A stretch of 61,808 nt of DNA from an uncultured Prevotellaceae bacterium (GTDB lineage: Bacteria; Bacteroidota; Bacteroidia; Bacteroidales; Bacteroidaceae): positions 1 to 61,808 of the forward strand of contig OMXS01000017.1 of NCBI GenBank assembly GCA_900315095.1. The letters are read 5' to 3'. A model generated the notes under the pieces. That model did no database searches, was not told the DNA's origin, and worked only from the letters and a program-made list of their open reading frames with translations. Every line of letters starts with the position of its first letter. Position 1 is the first letter of the stretch. This document shows, in pieces, positions 35,825 through 44,499 of the stretch. The translations under genes and the position numbers were made by a program.

Positions 35825-36976
35825 ATGAAACGTAACATTATAAAAATTGCCACCTGCGCTGCTGTTGCGGTGGCTCTTACAGCATGTACCGAGGGTAAAT
35901 TCCAGATAAACGGTAACATCTCGAATGCTAAGGACTCGGTGCTTTATCTTGAGAATATGAGTCTCGACGGACCGGTGAAGACCGACTCGGTGAAACTCGG
36001 TGAAGACGGTGCTTTCAGTTTCAGCGGTGCTAAGCCCGATGCTCCTGAGTTCTATCGCCTGCGCATCGCGGCTCAGATAATAAACCTCAGCATCGACTCG
36101 ACGGAGACAGTCACCGTGAAAGCTCAGTATCCTGGCATGGCGTCGAACTATACCGTGGAGGGCTCGGAGAACTGCTCTAAGATAAAGGAACTGGCGCTGA
36201 AGCAGATGGCATTGCAGCAACAGGCAATAGAGATAAGCCGTAACCCAACGATGGGAGTGAATGCCACAGAAGACTCGATACGTAAGGTGGTTGACGCTTA
36301 CAAGCGCGAGATAAGAGACAACTACATCTATAAGGAGCCGATGAAGTCGTACGCGTACTTCGCGCTGTTCCAGACCATAGGAAGCACATTCATCTTCAAC
36401 CCCCGCCAAGACCCTGAGGACGTGAAGGTGTTCGGCGCTGTAGCAACCAGTTGGGACACATATCACCCCAACTCTCTGCGCGGGCAGAACCTTCATAACA
36501 TCACCATTGAGGGAATGAAGAACCAGAGGATAATGCAGAACAGAGGCTTTGAACTTGACCCCTCGAAACTGGAGGCAAGCAACTTGATAAACATTCAGCT
36601 GCCAGACAACAAGGGCGTGATGAGGCAACTCACCGACCTGCAGGGCAAGGTGGTGCTTCTCGACTTCCATGTCTTCGCCTCTGACAACAGTATGGAGAGG
36701 ATAATGATGCTGCGCGACATTTATAACAAGTATCACGAGCGCGGGCTGGAGATTTACCAGATAAGCCTCGATACTGACGAGCACTTCTGGAAACAGCAGA
36801 CGGCGGCGCTCCCCTGGATTAGCGTGAGGGCATCGGAGGCCAACGCCGACGACATACTGATGAAGTATAACGTGCAGTCAATACCCACCTATTTCCTCAT
36901 CGACCGCACCAACACTCTGCATAAGCGAGACGTGCAGGTAAAGGACTTCGAGGCAGAACTGCAGAGCTTGCTCTAA
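35825..36976 (+). CDS. Lipoprotein with DUF4369-like and thioredoxin-fold domains lacking CXXC
   Basis: A 383-residue lipoprotein: KIATCAAVAVALTAC gives the lipobox with the cysteine near residue 19. Residues 20-115 resemble DUF4369 (FQINGNISNAKDSVLYLENM), the domain usually found in front of TlpA/ResA-type thioredoxins. From about 250 the thioredoxin fold is present (LQGKVVLLDFHVFAS, then GLEIYQISLDTDE and a cis-proline region QSIPTYFLID). Where family members have WCxxC, this protein has ASDNSMERIM, so both cysteines are gone and it cannot perform thiol-disulfide exchange. A binding or scaffold role is more likely. The start follows from the promoter. Confidence 0.88.
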   Translation: MKRNIIKIATCAAVAVALTACTEGKFQINGNISNAKDSVLYLENMSLDGPVKTDSVKLGEDGAFSFSGAKPDAPEFYRLRIAAQIINLSIDSTETVTVKAQYPGMASNYTVEGSENCSKIKELALKQMALQQQAIEISRNPTMGVNATEDSIRKVVDAYKREIRDNYIYKEPMKSYAYFALFQTIGSTFIFNPRQDPEDVKVFGAVATSWDTYHPNSLRGQNLHNITIEGMKNQRIMQNRGFELDPSKLEASNLINIQLPDNKGVMRQLTDLQGKVVLLDFHVFASDNSMERIMMLRDIYNKYHERGLEIYQISLDTDEHFWKQQTAALPWISVRASEANADDILMKYNVQSIPTYFLIDRTNTLHKRDVQVKDFEAELQSLL

Positions 36977-37074
36977 CTCGACATAACATTACGGCTTACT
37001 CCACTTGTGACGACGGTGAGGTAAGCCGTAATTGTCTTAAATACAACGAAAACTAACATTTAAAACCGACAACT

Positions 37075-37701
37075 ATGAAGAAACTAATGATTATGATTCT
37101 CTGCCTGCTCGTTGTGGGAGTGGTAACGGCAGATGCACAAAAACGCAAGTCATACAAGGTGAAATCGACACAGAAAAGGGTGGTTAAGAAGAAAGTGCCC
37201 GTGGACTCGGTGGTTATCTTCTCATATCTCGAAGAGCATGGAGTGGTTACAACAGGAGTGCAACTGCGCAGAAAGGGCAACGACTACCTGCTCACAGCAG
37301 TAGAAACAAACGACATAAGGATAGACATGGAAAGGGCTATTGCCTTGTCGAAGGAAATAACAAGCGAGCGCCTTGCCAACGGATATCTTGAGATGGAGAT
37401 GGCTCGGGGCGATGTCATCAGGGCAGCGATGATTCCGGGCATCGAAACAAAGGTGGACAAGTCGGTGGTCGACCAGGTGGTTTCTATGGCGGAGAAAGGA
37501 AACCTGCAGGAAATGGAGTCATATTATACTAGGAAAGAGTTCGAAGAGATTTCTGGCGGGTCGAGGTGGAAAGTTACTATGCAACTGCCAGGAAAGTCGG
37601 CTGTCTCTTCAGGCGGCAGGAACAACCTCGGCCCGTCTGCGGTGTTCGAAATCTTCCGTTTCCTCTATGAACAGGAGGTGAAGCTCAAGAGAAAGAAGTA
37701 G
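37075..37701 (+). CDS. Exported basic protein of unknown function
   Basis: A 208-residue protein with a signal peptide ending in VVTADA (about residue 22), then a lysine-rich linker (KRKSYKVKSTQKRVVKKK) and a globular part of about 160 residues with VDSVVIFSYLEEHGVVTTGVQL and a C-terminal helix. No family recognised. It begins a run of three exported small proteins on this strand, spaced 44 and 28 bases, that end at the terminator 39108-39147. Confidence 0.7.
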   Translation: MKKLMIMILCLLVVGVVTADAQKRKSYKVKSTQKRVVKKKVPVDSVVIFSYLEEHGVVTTGVQLRRKGNDYLLTAVETNDIRIDMERAIALSKEITSERLANGYLEMEMARGDVIRAAMIPGIETKVDKSVVDQVVSMAEKGNLQEMESYYTRKEFEEISGGSRWKVTMQLPGKSAVSSGGRNNLGPSAVFEIFRFLYEQEVKLKRKK

Positions 37702-37745
37702 TTACGGCAAATACTAGTCCTTTTTATTACTAACACAATGATATT

Positions 37746-38381
37746 ATGAGAACAACCAGACTATTTGTTATTTCCATCATTCTTCTTGTGGGCTTGACGG
37801 CAATGGCACAGAAGATGACCCTGCAACCAAATGAATCAAACACAATGTTCTCACTTGCAGAAGGTGCGGGAATAGAGAGTAACTCTAATGGCATACTGTA
37901 TGAGGACAATGGATATTTAAGGATTTTCAGACATAAGACATCAAGGGTGGCTTATACGGTTGAGAACTCAACGGGTGAAAAACACTTGGTGTATCTAAGC
38001 GATTATATGCCTGTCGTGTCCGACTCGGTAATCGATGTAATCTATCCTGTACTGAAGAAAGCCGTTGCTAAGAAAAAGAAAGAAGTGAAAAAAATGCAGA
38101 GGAAGAGAGAGAAGTATATGAAAAGTCATCCCGATGAAATCGACCTTTTAGGCGGTAGCATGCGGTCAGTGAGAATCAATATAAGGGATGTGAAATTCAT
38201 GTATGCTTCCCGAAGCGTTTCCCTTTTTTCAGACTATAACTCAGATTTCTGGGCCAAGATGGAGCAAGTCAACGATATCATCCGTTCCTATGTTCGCGGC
38301 TATTCGCAGGAAGATGTCGATGAAATGACTGAAAACGGGAAATTCCCGATGCCATTCAAGATAGATATATACAAGAGGTGA
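37746..38381 (+). CDS. Exported protein, paralogue of the following gene
   Basis: A 211-residue protein with a signal peptide (MRTTRLFVISIILLVGLTAMAQ). The middle holds VVSDSVIDVIYPVLKKAV followed by a lysine-rich coil (KKKKEVKKMQRKREKYM). The 38410 gene has the same layout (IVGDSIIDQLYPRLKEDVKKKKKE), then LGGSMRSVRINIRDVKFMY here versus LNGGTMVTLTINMKGIKY there. The two are tandem duplicates that have drifted far apart. Function unknown. Confidence 0.75.
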   Translation: MRTTRLFVISIILLVGLTAMAQKMTLQPNESNTMFSLAEGAGIESNSNGILYEDNGYLRIFRHKTSRVAYTVENSTGEKHLVYLSDYMPVVSDSVIDVIYPVLKKAVAKKKKEVKKMQRKREKYMKSHPDEIDLLGGSMRSVRINIRDVKFMYASRSVSLFSDYNSDFWAKMEQVNDIIRSYVRGYSQEDVDEMTENGKFPMPFKIDIYKR

Positions 38382-38409
38382 TAAGTATGAATTATTAAAA
38401 ACGAAAGCT

Positions 38410-39078
38410 ATGAACAGCAGGTTATTTGCAATAGTGATGTTCTCGTTATTCTTCGGATTGACGTCTACAGCACAAGAGATAGAGAGTGATGAAGAGACTC
38501 TCTTTGAACTGTCGTATAACAACTATGGTCCGTGTGTGCGTCTTTATAAGAAAGACGGCAAGATAATGAAGACGGTGGAAGGCTGGGGAATCAGAAACAA
38601 GAAAATAAATACGTTTCTCTACCCTGCAGGAGTGAAGGGCGACAAACCCACAATGGTGCTTTACATCGACGATTATGACCAGATAGTGGGCGACTCAATA
38701 ATAGACCAACTGTATCCTCGACTGAAGGAAGACGTGAAGAAAAAGAAGAAGGAAGATAAGAAATGGGCTAAGGAACTGAAGAAAAGGTACAAGAATTACA
38801 AAGGCCCTATAGAAAAGTTAAATGGCGGAACGATGGTTACATTAACGATAAATATGAAAGGTATAAAATACAAAACCTCCGTATATGAGCCTGACAAGGA
38901 CGACCATTATGCCTTCTGGTTTTGGGACGAAATGCTGGACGTGTGCAGAGTGATAATGAATGTGCGTGGAGAATTTCCGCAAAGCATCGTCGACGAACTT
39001 TCAAATAACGGAGAGTATGAGTTGATTTACAATTACCGGGAAATGCGATTTCCCCAGATATTCTATGAAAGGCAATAG
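38410..39078 (+). CDS. Exported protein, paralogue of the preceding gene
   Basis: A 222-residue protein with signal peptide (MNSRLFAIVMFSLFFGLTST), a beta-rich N-terminal part, the shared DSIIDQLYP helix and lysine-rich coil, and a tryptophan-rich C-terminal segment (AFWFWDEMLDVCR). It is 28 bases behind its paralogue and ends 29 bases before the terminator. No function is visible. Confidence 0.75.
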   Translation: MNSRLFAIVMFSLFFGLTSTAQEIESDEETLFELSYNNYGPCVRLYKKDGKIMKTVEGWGIRNKKINTFLYPAGVKGDKPTMVLYIDDYDQIVGDSIIDQLYPRLKEDVKKKKKEDKKWAKELKKRYKNYKGPIEKLNGGTMVTLTINMKGIKYKTSVYEPDKDDHYAFWFWDEMLDVCRVIMNVRGEFPQSIVDELSNNGEYELIYNYREMRFPQIFYERQ

Positions 39079-39107
39079 AATATTGAGATATAAAGACTTA
39101 GGAATAT

Positions 39108-39147
39108 AAGGTTATGAAGTCGAAGCGGCCTCATAACCTTATTTTTT
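39108..39147 (+). terminator. Terminator between convergent genes
   Basis: AAGGTTATGA (39108-39117) pairs with TCATAACCTT (39131-39140), followed by ATTTTTT. It closes the 37075-39078 operon and may serve the convergent esterase gene too. Confidence 0.85.
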
Positions 39148-39150
39148 GTA

Positions 39151-39975
39151 TTAGAAACTCTTGAGCCAGGCCTTCAGTTCGAGCAGCATCTCGATGTGGT
39201 AGTCGAACGAGGAGCGGAAGCCCCAGCCGTGGCCGCCAGTAGGATAGACGTGGATGCAGGCGGGAACGTCGTGCTTGTAAAGTTCGGTGTAGTAGTTGCT
39301 GCCGTTGATAGGCATCACCACGTCATCGTTGAAACTCAGCGCAATCCACGCACGCGGAGTGGTGCGGCTCACTTGCATGTCGTTGCTGAATTCTATCTCG
39401 CGTTTCTTTCTTGGTTTCTCGCCGAGCAGATTGTCGTGAGAGCCGCGGTGAGTGAACTCGGGATTCATCGAGATGACGGGGTAGAAGAGTATCTGGAAGT
39501 TTGGCTTGGCATCTTTCACCGAGTGGGTGGCGATGGTTGAGGCGAGGTGACCGCCGGCAGAGAAGCCCATGATGCCCACATCGTCGGGGTTGATGCGCCA
39601 TTCTGCAGAGCGCTCTCTCACCAGTTTTATTGCCTCCTCGGCATCGCTGATGGGCACTTCATACTTTCCGTGTGGCATGCGGTATTTCAGTACGATGGCT
39701 GCGATGCCCTCTTGATTGAAGAATGTTGCCCAGTCGTATCCCTCATGCTCGATGGCCAGATGCGAGTAGCCGCCGCCCGGACAGATGACCACAGCACGGC
39801 GAGTGTTCTTGTTTTCTGCAGGCAAGAAGACGCGCACACGGGCAGTGTCTTCTCTGTCTACGCTTTTCTCTTTCGGACCGTTGGGCCACAGGTCTATGTT
39901 AAACACTTTCTGTGCAGATGCTGATGCAGAGACGCTCATTATTCCAATAGTCAATAGGATAGTTTTGATGTTCAT
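39151..39975 (-). CDS. Secreted alpha/beta-hydrolase, acetyl-xylan esterase-like
   Basis: A 274-residue exported esterase with a signal peptide (residues 1-21, SASASAQ). The oxyanion motif CPGGGYSHLA (about 63-72) and the nucleophile motif GIMGFSAGGHLAS (serine near 138) are those of the BD-FAE/endo-xylanase-associated esterases, and the catalytic histidine lies in PTGGHGWGF near the C-terminus. Members remove acetyl or feruloyl groups from plant hemicellulose. It lies divergent from the sialate esterase gene (40072), which together suggest side-chain removal from acetylated glycans. Confidence 0.88.
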   Translation of the reverse strand: MNIKTILLTIGIMSVSASASAQKVFNIDLWPNGPKEKSVDREDTARVRVFLPAENKNTRRAVVICPGGGYSHLAIEHEGYDWATFFNQEGIAAIVLKYRMPHGKYEVPISDAEEAIKLVRERSAEWRINPDDVGIMGFSAGGHLASTIATHSVKDAKPNFQILFYPVISMNPEFTHRGSHDNLLGEKPRKKREIEFSNDMQVSRTTPRAWIALSFNDDVVMPINGSNYYTELYKHDVPACIHVYPTGGHGWGFRSSFDYHIEMLLELKAWLKSF

Positions 39976-40071
39976 AACAAAGGATTATGCATTAAAAAAG
40001 GATTAAACATTTGCAAAGATACCATTTTTTTTGTAATATTGCACGAAATTCTTTCAAAACCTAACTTAATA

Positions 40072-41520
40072 ATGAAAAAATTACTGTTTACAATGGCGTT
40101 GGCATTTGTTGTTGCCGGCGCACAAGCCAAAGTGAAGTTGCCGCATGTTCTTGGCGACAACATGATTCTGCAACAGAATAGCGATGCCCGTCTGTGGGGC
40201 GAGGCAAAACCTGGCACACGGGTGAAGGTTACCGTGAGTTGGAGTAACGAAAAGTATGAGGCAAAGACCGATGAAATGGGCAAATTCTTGCTTACGGTGC
40301 GCACTCCAGCCGCTAGTTACACTCCGCTGAGCATCACCTTTGACGACGGCGAGAAACTGACACTTAACAACGTCCTCGCTGGCGAGGTGTGGGTGTGTGC
40401 TGGACAAAGCAACATGGAAATGCCGATGAAGGGTTTCGGGCAATGCCCCGTTGAGGGTTATATGGACGAGGTGATTGATGCCCGCAACTATAAGGGAATA
40501 CACTATGTCAAGATACCGAGCGTGATGAGCATGACACCGCTGGAGGATGCCAACTGCGAATGGAAAGAGATTGGTCCGCAGACCATCAGCGAGGCTTCGG
40601 CAACGGGTTATTTCTTCGCTAAGACGTTGAACAAGACGCTCGACATTCCTGTGGGACTCATAATGGCTAACAAGGGAGGCACGAGAGTGGAGAGCTGGTT
40701 CACTAAAGAGAACCTTGAGAAGTACACCACCGAGCCTACCGACTCCGATGGAATCGTGGCTTTTAAGCGTGAATGGGACTATCACAGGGCATTAGTGTGG
40801 GGCAACGGCACGTTCAATCCCATACTGAAATACACCGTGAAAGGCATCATCTACTATCAGGGATGTTCTAATGTGGGAGATCCTGGCAACCAGTATTCTG
40901 ACCGCATGAAGATTCTTGTTGACCAATGGCGCAGCCAGTTCGGACTGGGCGAGATACCTTTCTATTTCGTTGAAATCGCTCCTTATTGGTATGATGACTC
41001 CAACGGCACCGCCGGTGCTTTGTTACGCGAGCAGCAGTTCCGCGCTTCCCAGATTATCCCGAACAGCGGTCTGGTGTGCACCAACGACCTTGCCTATACA
41101 TACGAGAGCAAACAGATACACCCTGCGCAGAAACGTCAGGTGGGACAGCGATTGGCTTTGCTCGCGCTGAACGGCACATACGGAATGAAGGAGATGTGGT
41201 GCCAGAGTCCTTCTTATAAGGACATGAAGGTCATTGATGGTGCTGTGCATATACATCTCAACAACGACTATGGCGCAATATCACGTTTTGAGGAGATTTC
41301 AGGCTTTGAAGTGGCTGGTGAGGACAAGCAGTTCCACATGGCCATCGCCGAGCATTTCTGGCAGCCGGGCGGTGGATACTGGGACGAGACAATAAAGATT
41401 TGGTCGCCCGAAGTTCCTAATCCCGTAGCCGTCCGCTATTGTTTCCGTAACTTTGAGATAGGTAATCTCAAGAATGCAGCAGGCCTGCCTCTCTTCCCAT
41501 TCCGAACAGATAACTGGTAA
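40072..41520 (+). CDS. Sialate O-acetylesterase family protein, secreted
   Basis: A 482-residue SGNH-type esterase with a signal peptide (residues 1-19, VAGAQAK). The N-terminal 100 residues are a beta-sandwich beginning VKLPHVLGDNMILQQ, which is diagnostic of the family. The nucleophile is S113 in VCAGQSNMEM, the second block is NKGGTRVESW and the third block IHPAQKRQVGQRLA carries the catalytic histidine. Such enzymes release acetyl groups from sialic acids or acetylated xylan. I chose the ATG at 40072 because the signal peptide begins there. The Nudix gene follows 29 bases after the stop. Confidence 0.92.
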   Translation: MKKLLFTMALAFVVAGAQAKVKLPHVLGDNMILQQNSDARLWGEAKPGTRVKVTVSWSNEKYEAKTDEMGKFLLTVRTPAASYTPLSITFDDGEKLTLNNVLAGEVWVCAGQSNMEMPMKGFGQCPVEGYMDEVIDARNYKGIHYVKIPSVMSMTPLEDANCEWKEIGPQTISEASATGYFFAKTLNKTLDIPVGLIMANKGGTRVESWFTKENLEKYTTEPTDSDGIVAFKREWDYHRALVWGNGTFNPILKYTVKGIIYYQGCSNVGDPGNQYSDRMKILVDQWRSQFGLGEIPFYFVEIAPYWYDDSNGTAGALLREQQFRASQIIPNSGLVCTNDLAYTYESKQIHPAQKRQVGQRLALLALNGTYGMKEMWCQSPSYKDMKVIDGAVHIHLNNDYGAISRFEEISGFEVAGEDKQFHMAIAEHFWQPGGGYWDETIKIWSPEVPNPVAVRYCFRNFEIGNLKNAAGLPLFPFRTDNW

Positions 41521-41549
41521 ATCCTTAGATAACTAATAAGTCCGTATAG

Positions 41550-42074
41550 ATGAAACATCCGTTGGAAAGGTTCAGGTATTGTCCCATTTGCGGGTCAAGT
41601 GAGTTCCAGGAGAACTCGGAGAAGAGCAAGAAGTGTGGTAAATGCGGGTTTGAGTTTTTCATGAATCCTTCTGCTGCTACGGCCGCGTTCATTGTGGATG
41701 AGCAGGGCAGGGTGCTTGTGGTGCGCCGCAGCAAGGAACCTGCAAAGGGCACATTCGACCTTCCTGGCGGTTTCTGTGACATCGGTGAGACATCAGAGGA
41801 GGGTGTGATGCGTGAGGTAAAGGAAGAAACAGGGCTCGCCGTCACTTCCGTGAAATTCCTTTTCTCGTTGCCAAACACCTATCTGTATAGCGGTTTGGAC
41901 ATCCCCACCATCGACTCATTCTATCTTTGCACCGTTGAGAATGCGGCCTGTGCTGAGGCTCATGATGATGCTGCCGATGTTGTGTGGGTGCCTATAAACG
42001 AATTGGAGCCCGAATTATTCGGGCTCCAAAGTATTAGTAAGGGCGTCGCTAAATGGTTAAGTGAGAATGTTTAG
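41550..42074 (+). CDS. Nudix hydrolase with N-terminal zinc ribbon
   Basis: A 174-residue enzyme. Residues 9-32 form a zinc ribbon (CPICG...CGKCG). The Nudix box runs from GGFCDIGETSEEGVMREVKE to EETGL with all invariant residues (G, E, REVKEETG). The layout resembles NADH pyrophosphatase NudC but is shorter, so it may act on NADH, nucleotide sugars or oxidised nucleotides. It is probably cotranscribed with the esterase in front. A perfect 12-bp inverted repeat lies inside the coding region at 42003-42029. Confidence 0.9.
   Translation: MKHPLERFRYCPICGSSEFQENSEKSKKCGKCGFEFFMNPSAATAAFIVDEQGRVLVVRRSKEPAKGTFDLPGGFCDIGETSEEGVMREVKEETGLAVTSVKFLFSLPNTYLYSGLDIPTIDSFYLCTVENAACAEAHDDAADVVWVPINELEPELFGLQSISKGVAKWLSENV
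42003..42029. repeat. Perfect 12-bp inverted repeat within the Nudix gene
   Basis: TTGGAGCCCGAA, a TTA loop, then TTCGGGCTCCAA. It lies 45 bases before the stop codon, and no T tract follows, so it is not a standard terminator. Confidence 0.8.
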
Positions 42075-42089
42075 CGACATTCCTTAATG

Positions 42090-42896
42090 TTACTCAACAG
42101 TCTTGGCGAACTCCTCTTCCAACCATCCGTTTTTCTTCAGGTCTTTCAGTGCAATCTTGGTGCAGGGGATTCCGAAAGCATATGGTGCAATCTCGTATTG
42201 CTGATATACGAACACTGCACTGTCGTTTTCAATGAATATACCATTCTCTGGCAATTCCACAATCTTTTCTTTGCCGTTCTCTTTCAAAGGAGAGTCTTTT
42301 TCGTAATCCTCACCCATCATGTCTTTGAAGAAGTCTTGCAGCTGTTTGGTCACTTGATTCTTCACGTCGGCGAGTTTGTCCTGTGCCAGGATATTATTGC
42401 CAAGAATTTTGCCGTCTGCCTTGTTGAATGTCGTAGCGTTAATGATGAAGGATCCGTGGGGACCTCCAAGATAAACGTCGTGGTTAGCATTCATGGTGAT
42501 AACCTTGTCGTTCTCATAGGACTTGCCTATCTCCAGAAAATAAGAACGTGGAGCATCCTCTGGACCTACTTCCTGCACATCTTTCTTAAAATCATCAATC
42601 GTAGAGGTCACGAAATAATGAGCGATAGCCTTGATGTCGGTAGAGTCAACAGAAGCCTTTCCTTCTATCGCTTTCATTATAAACCGGGTGATGCTCTTGT
42701 TAAGTGCCTCGTTACCAACTGGTGCGACAATCTTAATAGTTGCCGTGAGTTGGTGTTTACCTTCCATGACGCTGATAGAGTCTGTTACACTATCCATTTT
42801 CATTGCCCCGTTTTCTTCTTTAACAGCGGGATCCTTGACATTAGTGCAAGCAGCAAGAACAACCAGCATGCTTGCTAAAAACAAAATTTTTTTCAT
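42090..42896 (-). CDS. DUF3298-domain lipoprotein (RsiV-like)
   Basis: A 268-residue lipoprotein with the lipobox LVVLAAC (cysteine near residue 17). The C-terminal 90 residues contain FIENDSAVFVYQQYEIAPYAFGIP, the DUF3298 hallmark (QYEIAPYAxG). The preceding part has the DUF4163-type strand HDVYLGGPHGSF. The family includes the lysozyme-sensing anti-sigma RsiV and periplasmic proteins; with no membrane helix beyond the lipid anchor, this one should be a periplasmic or outer-membrane lipoprotein binding cell-wall material. First of the downstream-most lipoproteins in the minus-strand run 42090-45399. Confidence 0.85.
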   Translation of the reverse strand: MKKILFLASMLVVLAACTNVKDPAVKEENGAMKMDSVTDSISVMEGKHQLTATIKIVAPVGNEALNKSITRFIMKAIEGKASVDSTDIKAIAHYFVTSTIDDFKKDVQEVGPEDAPRSYFLEIGKSYENDKVITMNANHDVYLGGPHGSFIINATTFNKADGKILGNNILAQDKLADVKNQVTKQLQDFFKDMMGEDYEKDSPLKENGKEKIVELPENGIFIENDSAVFVYQQYEIAPYAFGIPCTKIALKDLKKNGWLEEEFAKTVE

Positions 42897-42912
42897 GTTA
42901 TTAATTAATTGT

Positions 42913-43515
42913 TTATAAATTATTCCATTCTCCCATGATGTCGGCGAGTGGCTTAACAGTCTCCTTGCCTATTTTCTCTATGAATGCCTGTGCGTCTTTC
43001 TCTTGATATGGTTTGTTAAGGTCGTCGGTGTATGTCTTCTTGCCGTCCTTTTCTGTCACGGTGAAGAGAGGGTTGAACCCCTCGTGCTCAGTTATCTCGT
43101 AGTAGGTGGTCTTTTCGTTCTCTTTAACTACAAGTGCGTTGCCTTGGAAAGAGGCTTCTTGTCCTTCTTTCAACTCTATTCCATCGAAGTTGTCAATGTC
43201 TTTCATATCTTTGAAGAACGAGAGCAGCAGACAGTCCTTGCCGTTTTCAGTGCCTAATACCACATAGTCGTTGGCAAGTGCGTATTTAGTGAATTTCTTG
43301 TCTTTTCCTATGGACAACTCCCATAATGCCTGGATGTCCTCCTTATGAGACTTGATGTTGTTCACTGCCGCAACGATGCCAGTACTGTCCGACACCGCAG
43401 TTTCTGTGTTGTTGACTTCCTGTTCCTTGACAGGGGCATTATTCGTGCAGCATAAGAATACCAATCCCAATGCCGCCACGCAGAACAGATTGCATAAAAT
43501 GATTATCCTTTTCAT
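42913..43515 (-). CDS. Lipoprotein of unknown function
   Basis: A 200-residue lipoprotein: KRIIILCNLFCVAALGLVFLCC ends in a lipobox with the first C near residue 21. The mature part has a beta-rich body (YALANDYVVLGTENGKDCLLLSFF, KTTYYEITEHEGFNP, FTVTEKDGKKTYTDD). I placed the start at 43515 because the longer frame would overlap the next gene and prefix the signal peptide with charged residues. 16 bases separate it from the DUF3298 lipoprotein. No family recognised. Confidence 0.72.
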   Translation of the reverse strand: MKRIIILCNLFCVAALGLVFLCCTNNAPVKEQEVNNTETAVSDSTGIVAAVNNIKSHKEDIQALWELSIGKDKKFTKYALANDYVVLGTENGKDCLLLSFFKDMKDIDNFDGIELKEGQEASFQGNALVVKENEKTTYYEITEHEGFNPLFTVTEKDGKKTYTDDLNKPYQEKDAQAFIEKIGKETVKPLADIMGEWNNL

Positions 43516-43555
43516 ATTCATAATTATCAAATAAATTGTTATCGTTCTTCTAGAT

Positions 43556-44467
43556 TTAGTCTTCAATAGAATTATCGTTTTCAATCAACCTTTCCAGCAT
43601 CTGCATGTTGATTGTCTCAATCTCGCTTGCCTTGTCACCTTTTGCCTTAAGGGCTTCATGAATCTTCGCACGCTCGTTCTTTGTAAAATAGCCCAACTGT
43701 GAGGAGTTGAGGATTTCTTTTGAAACGTTGCCCGTTTGATCATCCGAACCTTGAACGCGCTTTAATACCATTGGCTTGCCAACCTCGTCCCATACTTCCT
43801 CGTCTTCTTTCGACTGCTTGATGGGTTGCAGGATAAGTCCCTCGTCGGTGCGTTTTGCGTTGTATGCCTCGTTGCCCAACTTGAAAGAACCGCTTGGCAA
43901 ATCGTATGAGTAGATGAAATCAATGGCAGTAGCGTCTGCGTTCAGGCCTGTAACCTCAAACTTGGTAGCATCGAACACAACTTTTGAGCCGTCTTCCTTA
44001 GTGTACTCACCGCAGAGGAGATAACGCTGCTCATCGGCATTCATAGTCTTAACTATATCAGTGGTTTGCAAATAAGTTCCAATAACCTTGTTTTCCTTGT
44101 TGTAATGAATGAGTACGTTTTTATCGTTAAACACTTTCTGTACAAACTTGTAACCCACTTCGCCATCGAAGCAATAGCCGGTAGTGTAGTTGGAGTCAGT
44201 CTTTGCTACACCATTGTTTCCCTCTGCAGTCACGAACCCGTCGTCTGTAGGCACGAGCATGAACATAATGCCGCCCTCATGGGTGCTTCCGCCCTCGCAG
44301 TTATAACCGCTGTCGCATTTTACGACATTGAAGAAGTACAGACCGTCGGTCCAGGTAGTACCGGCGAGGTCGATTTTTTCTTCGCTTACCTTTTTACCTT
44401 GGTCCTGGCAGGCCCCCAATAGCATAATACCGATGGCCAAGCCAGCAATAAATCCCTTTTTGTTCAT
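43556..44467 (-). CDS. Lipoprotein, paralogue of the 44500 gene
   Basis: A 303-residue lipoprotein with lipobox IMLLGAC (cysteine near residue 20). It shares with the 44500 gene the block FNVVKCDSGYNCEGGSTHEGGIMFMLVP (in pieces: KCDSGYNCEGG, THEGG, MLVPT) and the C-terminal segment DDQTGNVSKEI...GDKASEIETINMQMLE. The two genes lie in tandem, 32 bases apart, and arose by duplication. I know no function. A beta-rich middle with YTKEDGSKVVFDATKFEVTGL suggests a sandwich domain. Confidence 0.75.
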   Translation of the reverse strand: MNKKGFIAGLAIGIMLLGACQDQGKKVSEEKIDLAGTTWTDGLYFFNVVKCDSGYNCEGGSTHEGGIMFMLVPTDDGFVTAEGNNGVAKTDSNYTTGYCFDGEVGYKFVQKVFNDKNVLIHYNKENKVIGTYLQTTDIVKTMNADEQRYLLCGEYTKEDGSKVVFDATKFEVTGLNADATAIDFIYSYDLPSGSFKLGNEAYNAKRTDEGLILQPIKQSKEDEEVWDEVGKPMVLKRVQGSDDQTGNVSKEILNSSQLGYFTKNERAKIHEALKAKGDKASEIETINMQMLERLIENDNSIED

Positions 44468-44499
44468 AGTTATTTATTAAAGTTTTGTTTCAAATATGC

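Noticed and set aside
35813-36784. A 323-codon open frame opposite the thioredoxin-fold lipoprotein
   Set aside because: It covers exactly the real gene in the other direction and has no domain or promoter.
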